Shown here piece after piece: positions 7,069 to 15,225 of a DNA stretch of 64,000 nucleotides. Source of the DNA: Bacteroidota bacterium (GTDB lineage: Bacteria > Bacteroidota > Ignavibacteria > SZUA-365); the NCBI GenBank assembly GCA_003246455.1, contig QKAF01000009.1, positions 1-64,000 on the forward strand. Reading direction: 5' to 3'. The stretch's first letter is position 1; the number at the start of each line of letters is the position of its first letter. A program made the translations under genes and the position numbers. Below the pieces are notes generated by a model. That model did not search any database. It was not told where the DNA came from and saw only the letters and a list, made by a program, of their open reading frames with translations.

Positions 7069-8349
7069 ATGCACACTCCGATCTCATTTTCCGACGACAG
7101 GTCCTTCGCGCTCCGGCAGGATGAAGCGGATCCTCTCCGCGATTTTCGCGCACGTTTCCATATCCCGCGAAGCTCCGACGGGCAGGAGCAGATTTATCTC
7201 TGCGGCAACTCGCTCGGTCTCCAGCCGCTGAGGACCCGCGACTACATCGAGGAGGAGCTGGAGGCCTGGGCGGAGCTTGGCGTGGAGGGGCATTTCCGGG
7301 CGAGGCATCCCTGGATGCGGTATCACGAGTTCCTGACGCGGCAGACGGCGGAAATCGTCGGCGCGCTCCCGTCGGAGGTCGTGACGATGAACACACTGAC
7401 CGTGAACCTGCATCTGCTGATGGTATCCTTCTATCGTCCCACCGCTGACCGATACAAGATCATCATCGAGGAAAAGGCATTCCCGTCCGACCAGTACGCG
7501 GTCGCTTCGCAGCTTCGCGTCCACGGCTTCGATGCGGCCACGGGCGTTGTGGAAATCCCGCTCGATTCCGTGGGGCGCTTCTCCACCGACACCGTGCTCT
7601 CGACCATCGAACGGTACGGGCGCGAATCGGCGCTGCTTCTCCTCGGCGGGGTCAACTACTACAACGGACAGCTCTTCGACATCGAAACCATCACCCGCGC
7701 GGCGCATGATGCCGGCGTCGTCGTCGGCATCGACTGCGCGCATGCCGCGGGCAATGTGCCGCTCCGTCTTCATGACTGGGAGGTGGATTTCGCTGCATGG
7801 TGCTCATACAAGTATTTGAACGCCGGTCCGGGGAGCACCGCGGGCTGTTTCGTGCACGAGCGGCATGCCGGCTCCGATCTACCGCGCTTCGCCGGATGGT
7901 GGGGACATGATAAAGCGACCCGTTTCGCGATGCCGCAGCAGTTCCGCCCCATCGTCGGAGCGGAGGGATGGCAGCTGAGCAATCCGTCCATCCTCCCCCT
8001 CGCGGCGCTGCGCGCATCCCTCGAACTGTTCGAAGAGGCGGGAATGGCGGCCCTTCGCCGGAAGAGCGAACGGATGACGGCGTACCTGTCCTTCCTGCTC
8101 GACCTCCATCCCCGCGGCGACTGGAGCGTGATCACTCCTTCGGACCCCGCGCAGCGGGGCTGCCAGCTTTCCCTGCGGATACCGGAAAACGGACGCCGGC
8201 TCTTCGATCATCTTTCCTCCGCGCACGTCGTGTGCGATTGGCGGGAGCCCGATGTCATCCGTATCGCCCCGGTGCCGCTGTACAACAGCTACGAGGATGT
8301 ATGGCGGTTCGCCGAGCTGTTCCACGGCTATTTCTCTTCACAGACATAA
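7069..8349 (+). CDS. kynU: Kynureninase
   Basis: 426 residues, the normal length. PLP-enzyme motifs of kynureninase are complete: IYLCGNSLGLQP near the N-terminus, MNTLTVNLHLLM, the Asp of GIDCAHAAGN that pairs with the pyridine nitrogen, the Schiff-base Lys in CSYKYLNAGPGS, and GWQLSNPSI. It splits 3-hydroxykynurenine (or kynurenine) into 3-hydroxyanthranilate (or anthranilate) and alanine. It starts one base after the formamidase stop. With the monooxygenase next to it, 3-hydroxykynurenine is the expected substrate. Confidence 0.97.
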   Translation: MHTPISFSDDRSFALRQDEADPLRDFRARFHIPRSSDGQEQIYLCGNSLGLQPLRTRDYIEEELEAWAELGVEGHFRARHPWMRYHEFLTRQTAEIVGALPSEVVTMNTLTVNLHLLMVSFYRPTADRYKIIIEEKAFPSDQYAVASQLRVHGFDAATGVVEIPLDSVGRFSTDTVLSTIERYGRESALLLLGGVNYYNGQLFDIETITRAAHDAGVVVGIDCAHAAGNVPLRLHDWEVDFAAWCSYKYLNAGPGSTAGCFVHERHAGSDLPRFAGWWGHDKATRFAMPQQFRPIVGAEGWQLSNPSILPLAALRASLELFEEAGMAALRRKSERMTAYLSFLLDLHPRGDWSVITPSDPAQRGCQLSLRIPENGRRLFDHLSSAHVVCDWREPDVIRIAPVPLYNSYEDVWRFAELFHGYFSSQT

Positions 8350-8376
8350 GCACTCATCATCAGCACAGCGGCAGCA

Positions 8377-9759
8377 ATGTCAGATACTCAGCAGAACATC
8401 CTCCTCGTCGGCGCCGGTCTCGCCGGATCGCTGCTATCGGTTTTCCTCGCTCGGCGCGGTTTCACGGTCGACGTGTACGAGCGGCGGCCGGATATGCGGC
8501 TCGCGCAGATCAGCGCGGGACGTTCGATCAACCTCGCCCTCTCGACACGCGGAATTCACGCCCTGCGGGAGGTCGGACTCGACGAAGCGATCATGCGGAT
8601 CGCGATCCCCATGCGCGGCCGCATGATTCACGCCACCGACGGCACCGTCACATTCCAGCCATACGGGAAGGACGATTCCGAAGTGATCTACTCCGTGTCC
8701 CGCGGCGAACTGAACCGCAGGCTCATGGATCTCGCGGAAGAATTCCCTCATGTACGCATCCGTTTTCAGCAGCGCTGCGACGGGATGGATTTCGCGGCGC
8801 GGAGTGTCGCGTTCACCGACGAGGAGACCGGAACGGTGTATGCGCGTTCGGGTGACACGGTGATCGCGACCGATGGGGCCGGGTCTCCCGTCCGCCACTC
8901 GATGGAGGCCACCCCGGGCTTCGAATCCTCCCAGGATTTCCTCGAACACGGATACAAGGAGCTTTCCATCCCGCCGAATCCCGACGGCTCGCATCAGATC
9001 GAGAAACACGCGCTGCACATCTGGCCGCGGCACTCGTTCATGCTCATCGCCCTGCCGAATATCGATGGGAGCTTCACCTGTACGCTCTTCCTGCAGCACG
9101 AGGGCGAACCCGCGTTCTCGTCGCTGGACTCGCCGGAACGCGTGCGTGCGTTCTTCGCGCGGGAATTTCCGGACGCGCTTCGCCTGATGCCGACACTGAC
9201 CGAAGACTTCTTCGTGAATCCTACCGGCGCCCTGGGCACGGTGCGCTGTTTCCCATGGCATGTCGGCGATGCCGCCGTCCTGCTCGGCGACGCGTGCCAT
9301 GCCGTGGTCCCTTTCTACGGACAGGGGATGAACTGCGCCTTTGAAGACTGCACGGTATTCAACGAGTGTATCGATGAGTTCGGCCCCGACTGGCACCGGG
9401 TTTTCGCCGCGTACGAGGAACGCCGGAAGGTGAACGCCGATGCCATTGCAGACCTCGCGCTTGAAAACTTCATCGAAATGCGGGACAGCGTGGCGGATCC
9501 GCATTTCCTCCTGACAAAGAAAGTGGGGCTTGTGCTCGAAGAGCGCTTCCCGGACCACTTCATCCCGAAGTACTCGATGGTCACGTTTCACCGCACACCG
9601 TATTCCGTCGCACGGAAACGGGGGAAGATCCAACAGGGAATTCTCGAGGAGCTCACGCGGGGAATCGACCGCGCGGAGGACGTGGATTACGAACGTGCCG
9701 CCCGCCTCATTTCCGAACGCCTGCGTCCATACGCCGAGGAAGCAGGATCACTGCGCTGA
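8377..9759 (+). CDS. kmo: Kynurenine 3-monooxygenase
   Basis: 460 residues. The N-terminal FAD fold is clear (LLVGAGLAGSLL, VYERRPDMR), SAGRSINLALSTRGIHAL matches the KMO substrate region, and LLGDACHAVVPFYGQGMN is the second FAD motif. The C-terminus (KYSMVTFHRTPYS) matches bacterial KMO; a strong C-terminal membrane helix like that of the mitochondrial enzyme is not seen, as expected for the soluble bacterial form. It hydroxylates L-kynurenine with NADPH and O2. It lies between kynU and the tryptophan dioxygenase gene, 27 bases after kynU. Confidence 0.96.
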   Translation: MSDTQQNILLVGAGLAGSLLSVFLARRGFTVDVYERRPDMRLAQISAGRSINLALSTRGIHALREVGLDEAIMRIAIPMRGRMIHATDGTVTFQPYGKDDSEVIYSVSRGELNRRLMDLAEEFPHVRIRFQQRCDGMDFAARSVAFTDEETGTVYARSGDTVIATDGAGSPVRHSMEATPGFESSQDFLEHGYKELSIPPNPDGSHQIEKHALHIWPRHSFMLIALPNIDGSFTCTLFLQHEGEPAFSSLDSPERVRAFFAREFPDALRLMPTLTEDFFVNPTGALGTVRCFPWHVGDAAVLLGDACHAVVPFYGQGMNCAFEDCTVFNECIDEFGPDWHRVFAAYEERRKVNADAIADLALENFIEMRDSVADPHFLLTKKVGLVLEERFPDHFIPKYSMVTFHRTPYSVARKRGKIQQGILEELTRGIDRAEDVDYERAARLISERLRPYAEEAGSLR

Positions 9760-9777
9760 ACAAGAGGAGATTTATCC

Positions 9778-10878
9778 ATGGACAGACCATTTCCGCCGCT
9801 GTATTACTCCGACTACCTCCAGCTCGACCGTCTGCTCGGCAGTCAGCATCGCAAGAGCGAGGAATATGGCTCCCCCGCGCATGATGAAATGCTCTTCATT
9901 ATCGTGCACCAGGCATACGAACTCTGGTTCAAGCAGATTCTTCATGAGATGGATTCCGTCATCGGCATGCTCTCCGCCGAACCGGTGGACGAGGCGCATA
10001 TCGGCGTCTGCGTCTCGCGTCTTCAGCGCGTGACGGAAATCCAGAAGGTGCTGATCGATCAGCTGCGCATTCTCGAAACCATGACCCCGCTCGATTTTCT
10101 GGATTTCCGGGATTTTCTTTTCCCCGCTTCCGGCTTCCAGAGCATTCAGTTCCGCATGCTGGAAATCCGGCTCGGACTGCAGTCCGATTCGCGTCTGCGC
10201 TACAACCAGGCGGCCTATCACAGCCGCGTGTCCGCCGAGCACCGCGAACAGCTGATGGGCGCGGAGCGGCAGCCGACCATGTTCGATGCGCTGCAGGGCT
10301 GGCTCGAGCGAACCCCGTTCCTCGAAACGGAATCCTATCGATTCTGGGAAACCTACCGCGGCGCGGTCCACGCCATGCTCGACGGAGACCGCCACGTCAT
10401 CGAGCGGAATCCCACGCTCAGCGATGAGGAAAAAACGATACAGCTGCGCGAGCTGGACGAAACCACCGCGCATTTCGATGCGGTATTCGACCCGGCCCGC
10501 CACGAATCCCTGCGTCGCGAGGGGAAATGGCGTCTGTCTCATCGCGCGACCCTCGCCGCGCTGTTCGTCTCCCTGTACCGCGACCAGCCCATCCTCGCCA
10601 TGCCGTACCGGCTCATCGCCGCACTCGTCGATATCGACGAGCTCATGACCACATGGCGCTATCGCCATGCGCTGATGGTGCATCGCATGATCGGCACGAA
10701 GATCGGTACCGGCGGGTCCTCCGGGTATCACTATCTGAAATCCACCGCGGAAAGCCACCGCATCTTTTCCGATCTCACGAATTTGTCTACTTTCCTCATA
10801 CCGCGGACGGCGCTTCCGGAACTGCCGGAACCCCTGCTGTCGCGGCTCGGATTCGTATACAACAGCGGGACACGGTGA
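9778..10878 (+). CDS. kynA: Tryptophan 2,3-dioxygenase (long, animal-like form)
   Basis: 366 residues. The family core is clear: FIIVHQAYELWFKQI with the distal His, SIQFRMLEIRLG, and the C-terminal MVHRMIGTKIGTGGSSGYHYL with the haem-ligand His. It inserts O2 into L-tryptophan, giving N-formylkynurenine, the first pathway step. The protein is about 80 residues longer than the short proteobacterial enzymes; the extra central region (WLERTPFLE, VFDPARHESL, MTTWRYRHAL) resembles the animal enzyme from memory. AGAGGAG stands before the ATG. It is the last pathway gene, so gene order runs roughly opposite to reaction order. Its stop overlaps the next start (GTGA). Confidence 0.97.
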   Translation: MDRPFPPLYYSDYLQLDRLLGSQHRKSEEYGSPAHDEMLFIIVHQAYELWFKQILHEMDSVIGMLSAEPVDEAHIGVCVSRLQRVTEIQKVLIDQLRILETMTPLDFLDFRDFLFPASGFQSIQFRMLEIRLGLQSDSRLRYNQAAYHSRVSAEHREQLMGAERQPTMFDALQGWLERTPFLETESYRFWETYRGAVHAMLDGDRHVIERNPTLSDEEKTIQLRELDETTAHFDAVFDPARHESLRREGKWRLSHRATLAALFVSLYRDQPILAMPYRLIAALVDIDELMTTWRYRHALMVHRMIGTKIGTGGSSGYHYLKSTAESHRIFSDLTNLSTFLIPRTALPELPEPLLSRLGFVYNSGTR

Positions 10879-12290
10879 CCTCGTCTTCAACAGCACGCAT
10901 TGCTGCACTCCTTGACCATGCGGCGGAGCTCGCACGCCTCCTCCTCAAATCATCCCAGCCGCCGCGCGAACTTGCTTCCGTTTATCTCCACCGGCTGAAA
11001 CGGCTCGACGCGAACGACCGGCAGTTCGTTTCGGCCGCCGCGCATCACGCGCTCCGGGTGTGGCGTTTTTCGCGCGCCTGCATCACCGGACATGCGGTCG
11101 ATGTGGATCTTCGTCCATCAGTCGACGAAACCCGCCGGATTGCGGCAGCAGCTCTGCTCCTTTCCGTTCATGGCTTCCTTCCGCCCTATGGTGCGGGAGA
11201 AGGACTTCACATAGCGGACGCGGAGCTGGAGCTCGCCTGTGCCGCCGTGCTGGAGCGTGAAAAAGCCCCGGAGACGCCTGTGCTGATGCAGCGCGCAGCG
11301 GAGTGGGACGTCCGGGCGCGCAGCGGTGAGCTCGCCGCGATCGCTGTGCGATGGTCCCTGCCGGATTGGGTCGTCCGTTCATGGAACGAACAGGCCTCCC
11401 CCCTGCCTCCGGAGGTGATCGCGGGAATCGGCAGGGGACTCGGCACAGCGGCACCGCTGGTACTCCGTGTCAACCGCACGCGGGCGTCCCGCGAACACGT
11501 GATCGCAGCATTGCGTGAAGGCGGTGTCGTCGCAGCGGATCATCCGACGCTCCCTGACGCGCTGATGATCGCGGAGCGCACACCACTGACCGAGAGCCAA
11601 TGGTATGAAGCGGGGTTGTTCGAGGTACAGGATGCGGGGAGTCAGCTGGTCACCCTGGGCTGCGGCGCAGACCCGGGCATGGATGTGCTCGACGCCTGCG
11701 CGGGAGGCGGCGGCAAGACCATGCAGCTGGCGGATATAATGGGCGGGAGCGGCAGCATCACCGCCTGCGACATCGAGCGTCAAAAGCTTCGCGGGCTCGA
11801 ACAACGCGGACGGCGTCTGTCATTCGACTGCATTCGCACCCAGCCGCTGTCGCCCGACGGCAAAGATCCGGACGGCGGTGCGGCGTTCCCAGCAGGGACG
11901 GAATTCGACTGCGTTCTCGTCGACGCCCCCTGCACCGGCTTCGGCACCGTCCGCCGGCACACCGCGCTCAAATGGCGTCTCACCGAAAAAACGGTCCGCC
12001 GCCTCGCGGAGCGCCAGGCGGCCATTCTCGCGCGGAACGCCGCGTACGTGCGTCCCGGCGGGATCCTCACCTACGCCACCTGTTCCCTGCTGCCGCAGGA
12101 AAACACGGAGAACATCCGGCGCTTCCTCGCGGCGCATCCCGCGTTTTCCCTCGACGCGCTCTCGCCGCATTTCGAAGCGGCCGGGGTGGCGCTGCCGTCC
12201 CTTGACAGGACCGCAGGCGATCTTCTCCTTGCTCCCGAGGTTCTCGATTCCGATGGGTTCTACGTCGCGCGCATGCGGCGCGACGCATGA
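10875..12290 (+). CDS. RsmB/NOP2-type 16S rRNA m5C methyltransferase
   Basis: 471 residues from GTG 10875, which overlaps the TDO stop; the track ORF starts far upstream inside TDO and is rejected. The N-terminal region resembles the NusB-like part of RsmB (LASVYLHRLKRLDANDRQFV). The SAM domain has DACAGGGGKTMQLA, the proline-cysteine motif DAPCTGFGTVRRH and the second cysteine in YATCSLLPQEN, i.e. the two cysteines of m5C methyltransferases. It would methylate 16S rRNA using SAM. It is a housekeeping enzyme at the end of a catabolic operon, translationally coupled to TDO, which is unusual. Only two bases separate its stop from the convergent next gene, and no terminator is visible. Confidence 0.9.
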   Translation: MTSSSTARIAALLDHAAELARLLLKSSQPPRELASVYLHRLKRLDANDRQFVSAAAHHALRVWRFSRACITGHAVDVDLRPSVDETRRIAAAALLLSVHGFLPPYGAGEGLHIADAELELACAAVLEREKAPETPVLMQRAAEWDVRARSGELAAIAVRWSLPDWVVRSWNEQASPLPPEVIAGIGRGLGTAAPLVLRVNRTRASREHVIAALREGGVVAADHPTLPDALMIAERTPLTESQWYEAGLFEVQDAGSQLVTLGCGADPGMDVLDACAGGGGKTMQLADIMGGSGSITACDIERQKLRGLEQRGRRLSFDCIRTQPLSPDGKDPDGGAAFPAGTEFDCVLVDAPCTGFGTVRRHTALKWRLTEKTVRRLAERQAAILARNAAYVRPGGILTYATCSLLPQENTENIRRFLAAHPAFSLDALSPHFEAAGVALPSLDRTAGDLLLAPEVLDSDGFYVARMRRDA

Positions 12291-12292
12291 GA

Positions 12293-13312
12293 TCAGGCTT
12301 CCAGCAGGCTCTGGCACGCGCGCAGCACGCTTTCGACGGGGATACCCTCCATCGTGCCGTCATCCGACTGCACCGTGCGATGGTGCTCTCCCCTCGGCCC
12401 CCACTCCCACGACGGGGTCGGCCCGAACAGTGACACCGTCGCGCATCCGCTGTACGCGGCAACGTGCATCGTTCCGGTGTCGTTCGTCAGGTACAGTCCC
12501 AGACGGCGGAACACTGCTGCGAGGGTACCGAAGGGCAGATCCCTCAGTATCCGGTGTGGTACTCCTTTCCGGTCGAGCAGACCGGCCAGGACACCGGCCT
12601 GTTCTTCGTCGAGCGCCCCGCAGGTGATCACCACCTCCCCCGCCCCGTCATGATACAGTTCTGAAAGAACCTCCGCGAAACGCTCCCCCGCCCAGACATT
12701 CTGTTCCTTCCCGGCACCGGGATGAACGCCGATCAGGCGACGGCCGTCACCCCATTCCCCGAGGGCCTCGCCCGCGGCAGCATCCGCGGAGGGATGATGC
12801 GGGATGCGAAAAGCGCGCATTTCCTCCGCGGAGATATCGCATCCTGCGATGCGTGCGATCTGGCGGTTGCGCTCTTCCTGATGCACGTGTTCCCCGCCCC
12901 AGAATACGTCGGCTTTCATATTGAGAAACGGATGATACGCGTTGCGATTCCCGTCGATGGAGCGGACACCGACGCGCATGCGGGCACCCGTGAGCAGCGC
13001 CGTGATGTGCGACGTTCGTGAGATCGCAATCGTGGAAGGCACGATGGCCATGTCAAAATCGCGGGTGCGCAGGGATCGATGCGCCCTGATCACCTCCTGC
13101 AGTGTCCCCTTGCGGTAATACTCGACCTGGTCGAGGCAGGGATTGATCTCCTGCAGCGGGATCGCATACCGCGTCGGAGTGGCCAGCAGCGTCAGCGACG
13201 CATCGGGCCAGCGCTTCCGCAGCGCCGCATAGAGCGGCATCGAACACAGCATGTCGCCGAGGTGATTATGGCGCCGTATGACGAGAATGCGGCGTACCGC
13301 GCGGTCACTCAC
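12293..13312 (-). CDS. GT9 (heptosyltransferase-like) glycosyltransferase
   Basis: 339 residues from GTG 13312, which overlaps the stop of the gene before it (GTGA); the longer track ORF adds 53 low-quality residues. GT9 features: the N-terminal RRILVIRRHNHLGDMLCSMPLYAAL, IGVHPGAGKEQNVW in the nucleotide-binding half, and the C-terminal LYLTNDTGTMHVAAYSG followed by SLFGPT. Enzymes of this family add heptose or other sugars to the LPS core on the cytoplasmic side. The donor cannot be told from sequence. It ends a tight four- or five-gene minus-strand operon. Confidence 0.9.
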   Translation of the reverse strand: MSDRAVRRILVIRRHNHLGDMLCSMPLYAALRKRWPDASLTLLATPTRYAIPLQEINPCLDQVEYYRKGTLQEVIRAHRSLRTRDFDMAIVPSTIAISRTSHITALLTGARMRVGVRSIDGNRNAYHPFLNMKADVFWGGEHVHQEERNRQIARIAGCDISAEEMRAFRIPHHPSADAAAGEALGEWGDGRRLIGVHPGAGKEQNVWAGERFAEVLSELYHDGAGEVVITCGALDEEQAGVLAGLLDRKGVPHRILRDLPFGTLAAVFRRLGLYLTNDTGTMHVAAYSGCATVSLFGPTPSWEWGPRGEHHRTVQSDDGTMEGIPVESVLRACQSLLEA

Positions 13313-13929
13313 GCACGCCTCCGCAGTTTCGGCCAGGGCAGGAACATCGGGACCTCCTGCCGGTAGCGGCGGTACGCGTCGCCGTATTCCGCCAGCAGTT
13401 TTTTCTCCTCGAGAAAAGCTCCGATGACGAAATACGCGATGCCGACGACCTTCATGATCAGGTTGGCCCATGTGAGGCTTCCCCAGAACAGCATCAGCAG
13501 AATTCCGGCGGTATAGTATGGATGCCGCATGCGGCGGAGAATTCCCGTTGCGACGAAGCCGCTGAAGTGCGCCGATGTGCCCGCGCGGTATTCCCGAATC
13601 TGGCGTACGCCGAAAAAGAACGCCTGGTCATACTGCCTTCCGGCGAGAAAGAAAATGAGCAGCGATACGCCGAGACCTGCGGCCTGCAGCACGCGCAGCG
13701 CGGGCGGCCAGCCCCAGAGCAGCGGAGAATCGATCGTCAGCTGCAGGTACAGCACGGGGATGAACGTGATCGTGCTGATCAGGACGTAGAAAAGCCTGTA
13801 GTAAGCGAGACGGGGACCGAGGAGGCGCTGCATCCGGGAAGTCCATGAGGGGGTAATGAGAAGGCTGTGCAGAGCGCACCAGACAATCCACCCGCCGGCG
13901 AGCACGATATGAGAAGCGAGAGGTGTCAC
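13309..13929 (-). CDS. Isoprenylcysteine methyltransferase-like (ICMT/NnrU-type) membrane protein
   Basis: 206 residues with about five hydrophobic segments (for example IVLAGGWIVWCALHSLLI, YRLFYVLISTITFIPVLYL, LGVSLLIFFLAG). The C-terminal RHPYYTAGILLMLF and the later FLEEKKLLAEYGDAYRRYR match the ICMT/phospholipid methyltransferase family, where the RHP and E-E-x2-L motifs bind SAM. The true substrate in bacteria is usually unknown; protein prenylation is not expected here. Its start overlaps the LarA stop (ATGA) and its stop overlaps the GT9 start, so it is translated as part of one operon. Confidence 0.78.
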   Translation of the reverse strand: MTPLASHIVLAGGWIVWCALHSLLITPSWTSRMQRLLGPRLAYYRLFYVLISTITFIPVLYLQLTIDSPLLWGWPPALRVLQAAGLGVSLLIFFLAGRQYDQAFFFGVRQIREYRAGTSAHFSGFVATGILRRMRHPYYTAGILLMLFWGSLTWANLIMKVVGIAYFVIGAFLEEKKLLAEYGDAYRRYRQEVPMFLPWPKLRRRA

Positions 13930-15224
13930 GGGCGCAGTTCCCTCAGCACCGGGACCAGCAGGGATCCGTTTTCAATGATCGCCACGTCGGCATCGCGACG
14001 GACGGTCTGTGCGGCCATACGTACCGCGGCGTCGAGCGTCGCCGCCGGTTCCATTCCCATCGACCGGACCGCAGGCTCTTTCAGCGATGAGACGAAAATG
14101 ATGCGGTGCCGCCGCGCCTTCTCGCGCATGACCAGCGCTGTATGCGCGTTCATCGCGTACTTCTCCAGCAGTGCCTTGCGGAACGCTTCATCGCTCCCGT
14201 AATCGAACCACTCCATGAAGCGGTCGTTGCCGATGCCGTCGCGGCATTCCGCCGCGCAGATGATCACGCCGCCTTCCTTCGTCGCGTAGGAAGCGTGGTG
14301 CAGCGCCTTGTGCGCCTGGATGAAATTGATGTCCTTCGGATAGCCGCCGGTGCTCACAATCGTGACATCCGCCGGACGTTCCACCTCACAGCGAAAGCGT
14401 GCATCGACGCGTCGGCATCCTTCCGCATGCGCGAGCTCCATGTCGCCGCACACGCCGTCGACGATACGTCCGCGCTCGTCGAGCAGCGCGGCGAAGTACC
14501 AGTGCGGCGGCATCAGGCGGCGCGCATCCATGATATCCTCGATGACCGGATTCCCCGCAACCGCGCCGTCGGTGCAGCCGGGATGGAAGCTCCCTTCAGG
14601 GGTGATCGTCCGTCGGTGATTCGCCACCGCGGTGCTGTATGCCGCGGTTCCCGGCACGAACAGCTTCGCGCCGCCGCCGAAGCCGGCGAAATAATGATGC
14701 ACGATCGTCCCGGTCGCGAGCACCTGCTGCGCTTCCGCCACCAGGCGGTTCACGCGTACGGCCGTGCCGAAACGGGTTATCCCGACCTCAACGCAGCAGG
14801 CCTCATCGCGTGCGTCGTGCTCGCGCACTTCGTACCGGTCATAAATCGCGTCACCGAGTATCGCGCGCTTCTCTCCCTCGCTCTGTGGGGGATGCGTGCC
14901 GGACGCGAAAAGGATGCGTACGCGCTCACGGGGGATTCCCGAGGCGTGTACGATCGAAAGCAGCCGCGGCAGGAACACATGCGTCTGGCAGCGGCGCGTC
15001 TTGTCGGAAACGAGTACGAGGAGCGGCTGTCGGGGATTGAGGAAGGTTTCGAGGGAGGGGCCGAAGGGCGAGGCGAGGATGTCGTCGATCACCTCGTCTT
15101 CGGATCGCCCCGCAGGAGATGGGGCGGTCCGAAGACGTTGGTGATTCCAGTCGGTTGGCAGCGCGGTCCGCTGAACGCCCGAACCATAGCGCAGCTCGAG
15201 TATCGTATCAGCAGCGGCGGCCAT
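13926..15224 (-). CDS. LarA-family (nickel-pincer racemase-like, DUF2088) protein
   Basis: 432 residues from ATG 15224, one base after the stop of the NHL gene; the longer track ORF runs into that gene. LarA features: VSDKTRRC, FASGTHPPQ with a catalytic-type His, IVHHYFAGFGGGAKLFVPG with a second His and the Lys that carries the nickel-pincer cofactor, and HPGCTDGAVAGNPV with the metal His. The catalytic residues therefore look intact. LarA of Lactobacillus racemises lactate; homologues racemise or epimerise other 2-hydroxy acids. No larB, larC or larE for cofactor synthesis lies in the window. Its setting among glycosyltransferase and membrane genes hints at a non-lactate substrate. Confidence 0.85.
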   Translation of the reverse strand: MAAAADTILELRYGSGVQRTALPTDWNHQRLRTAPSPAGRSEDEVIDDILASPFGPSLETFLNPRQPLLVLVSDKTRRCQTHVFLPRLLSIVHASGIPRERVRILFASGTHPPQSEGEKRAILGDAIYDRYEVREHDARDEACCVEVGITRFGTAVRVNRLVAEAQQVLATGTIVHHYFAGFGGGAKLFVPGTAAYSTAVANHRRTITPEGSFHPGCTDGAVAGNPVIEDIMDARRLMPPHWYFAALLDERGRIVDGVCGDMELAHAEGCRRVDARFRCEVERPADVTIVSTGGYPKDINFIQAHKALHHASYATKEGGVIICAAECRDGIGNDRFMEWFDYGSDEAFRKALLEKYAMNAHTALVMREKARRHRIIFVSSLKEPAVRSMGMEPAATLDAAVRMAAQTVRRDADVAIIENGSLLVPVLRELRP

Positions 15225-15225
15225 G

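Noticed and set aside
10527-12290. Track start of the methyltransferase inside TDO
   Set aside because: The extra 116 residues are the TDO gene read in another frame; GTG 10875 overlaps the TDO stop and fits the family length.
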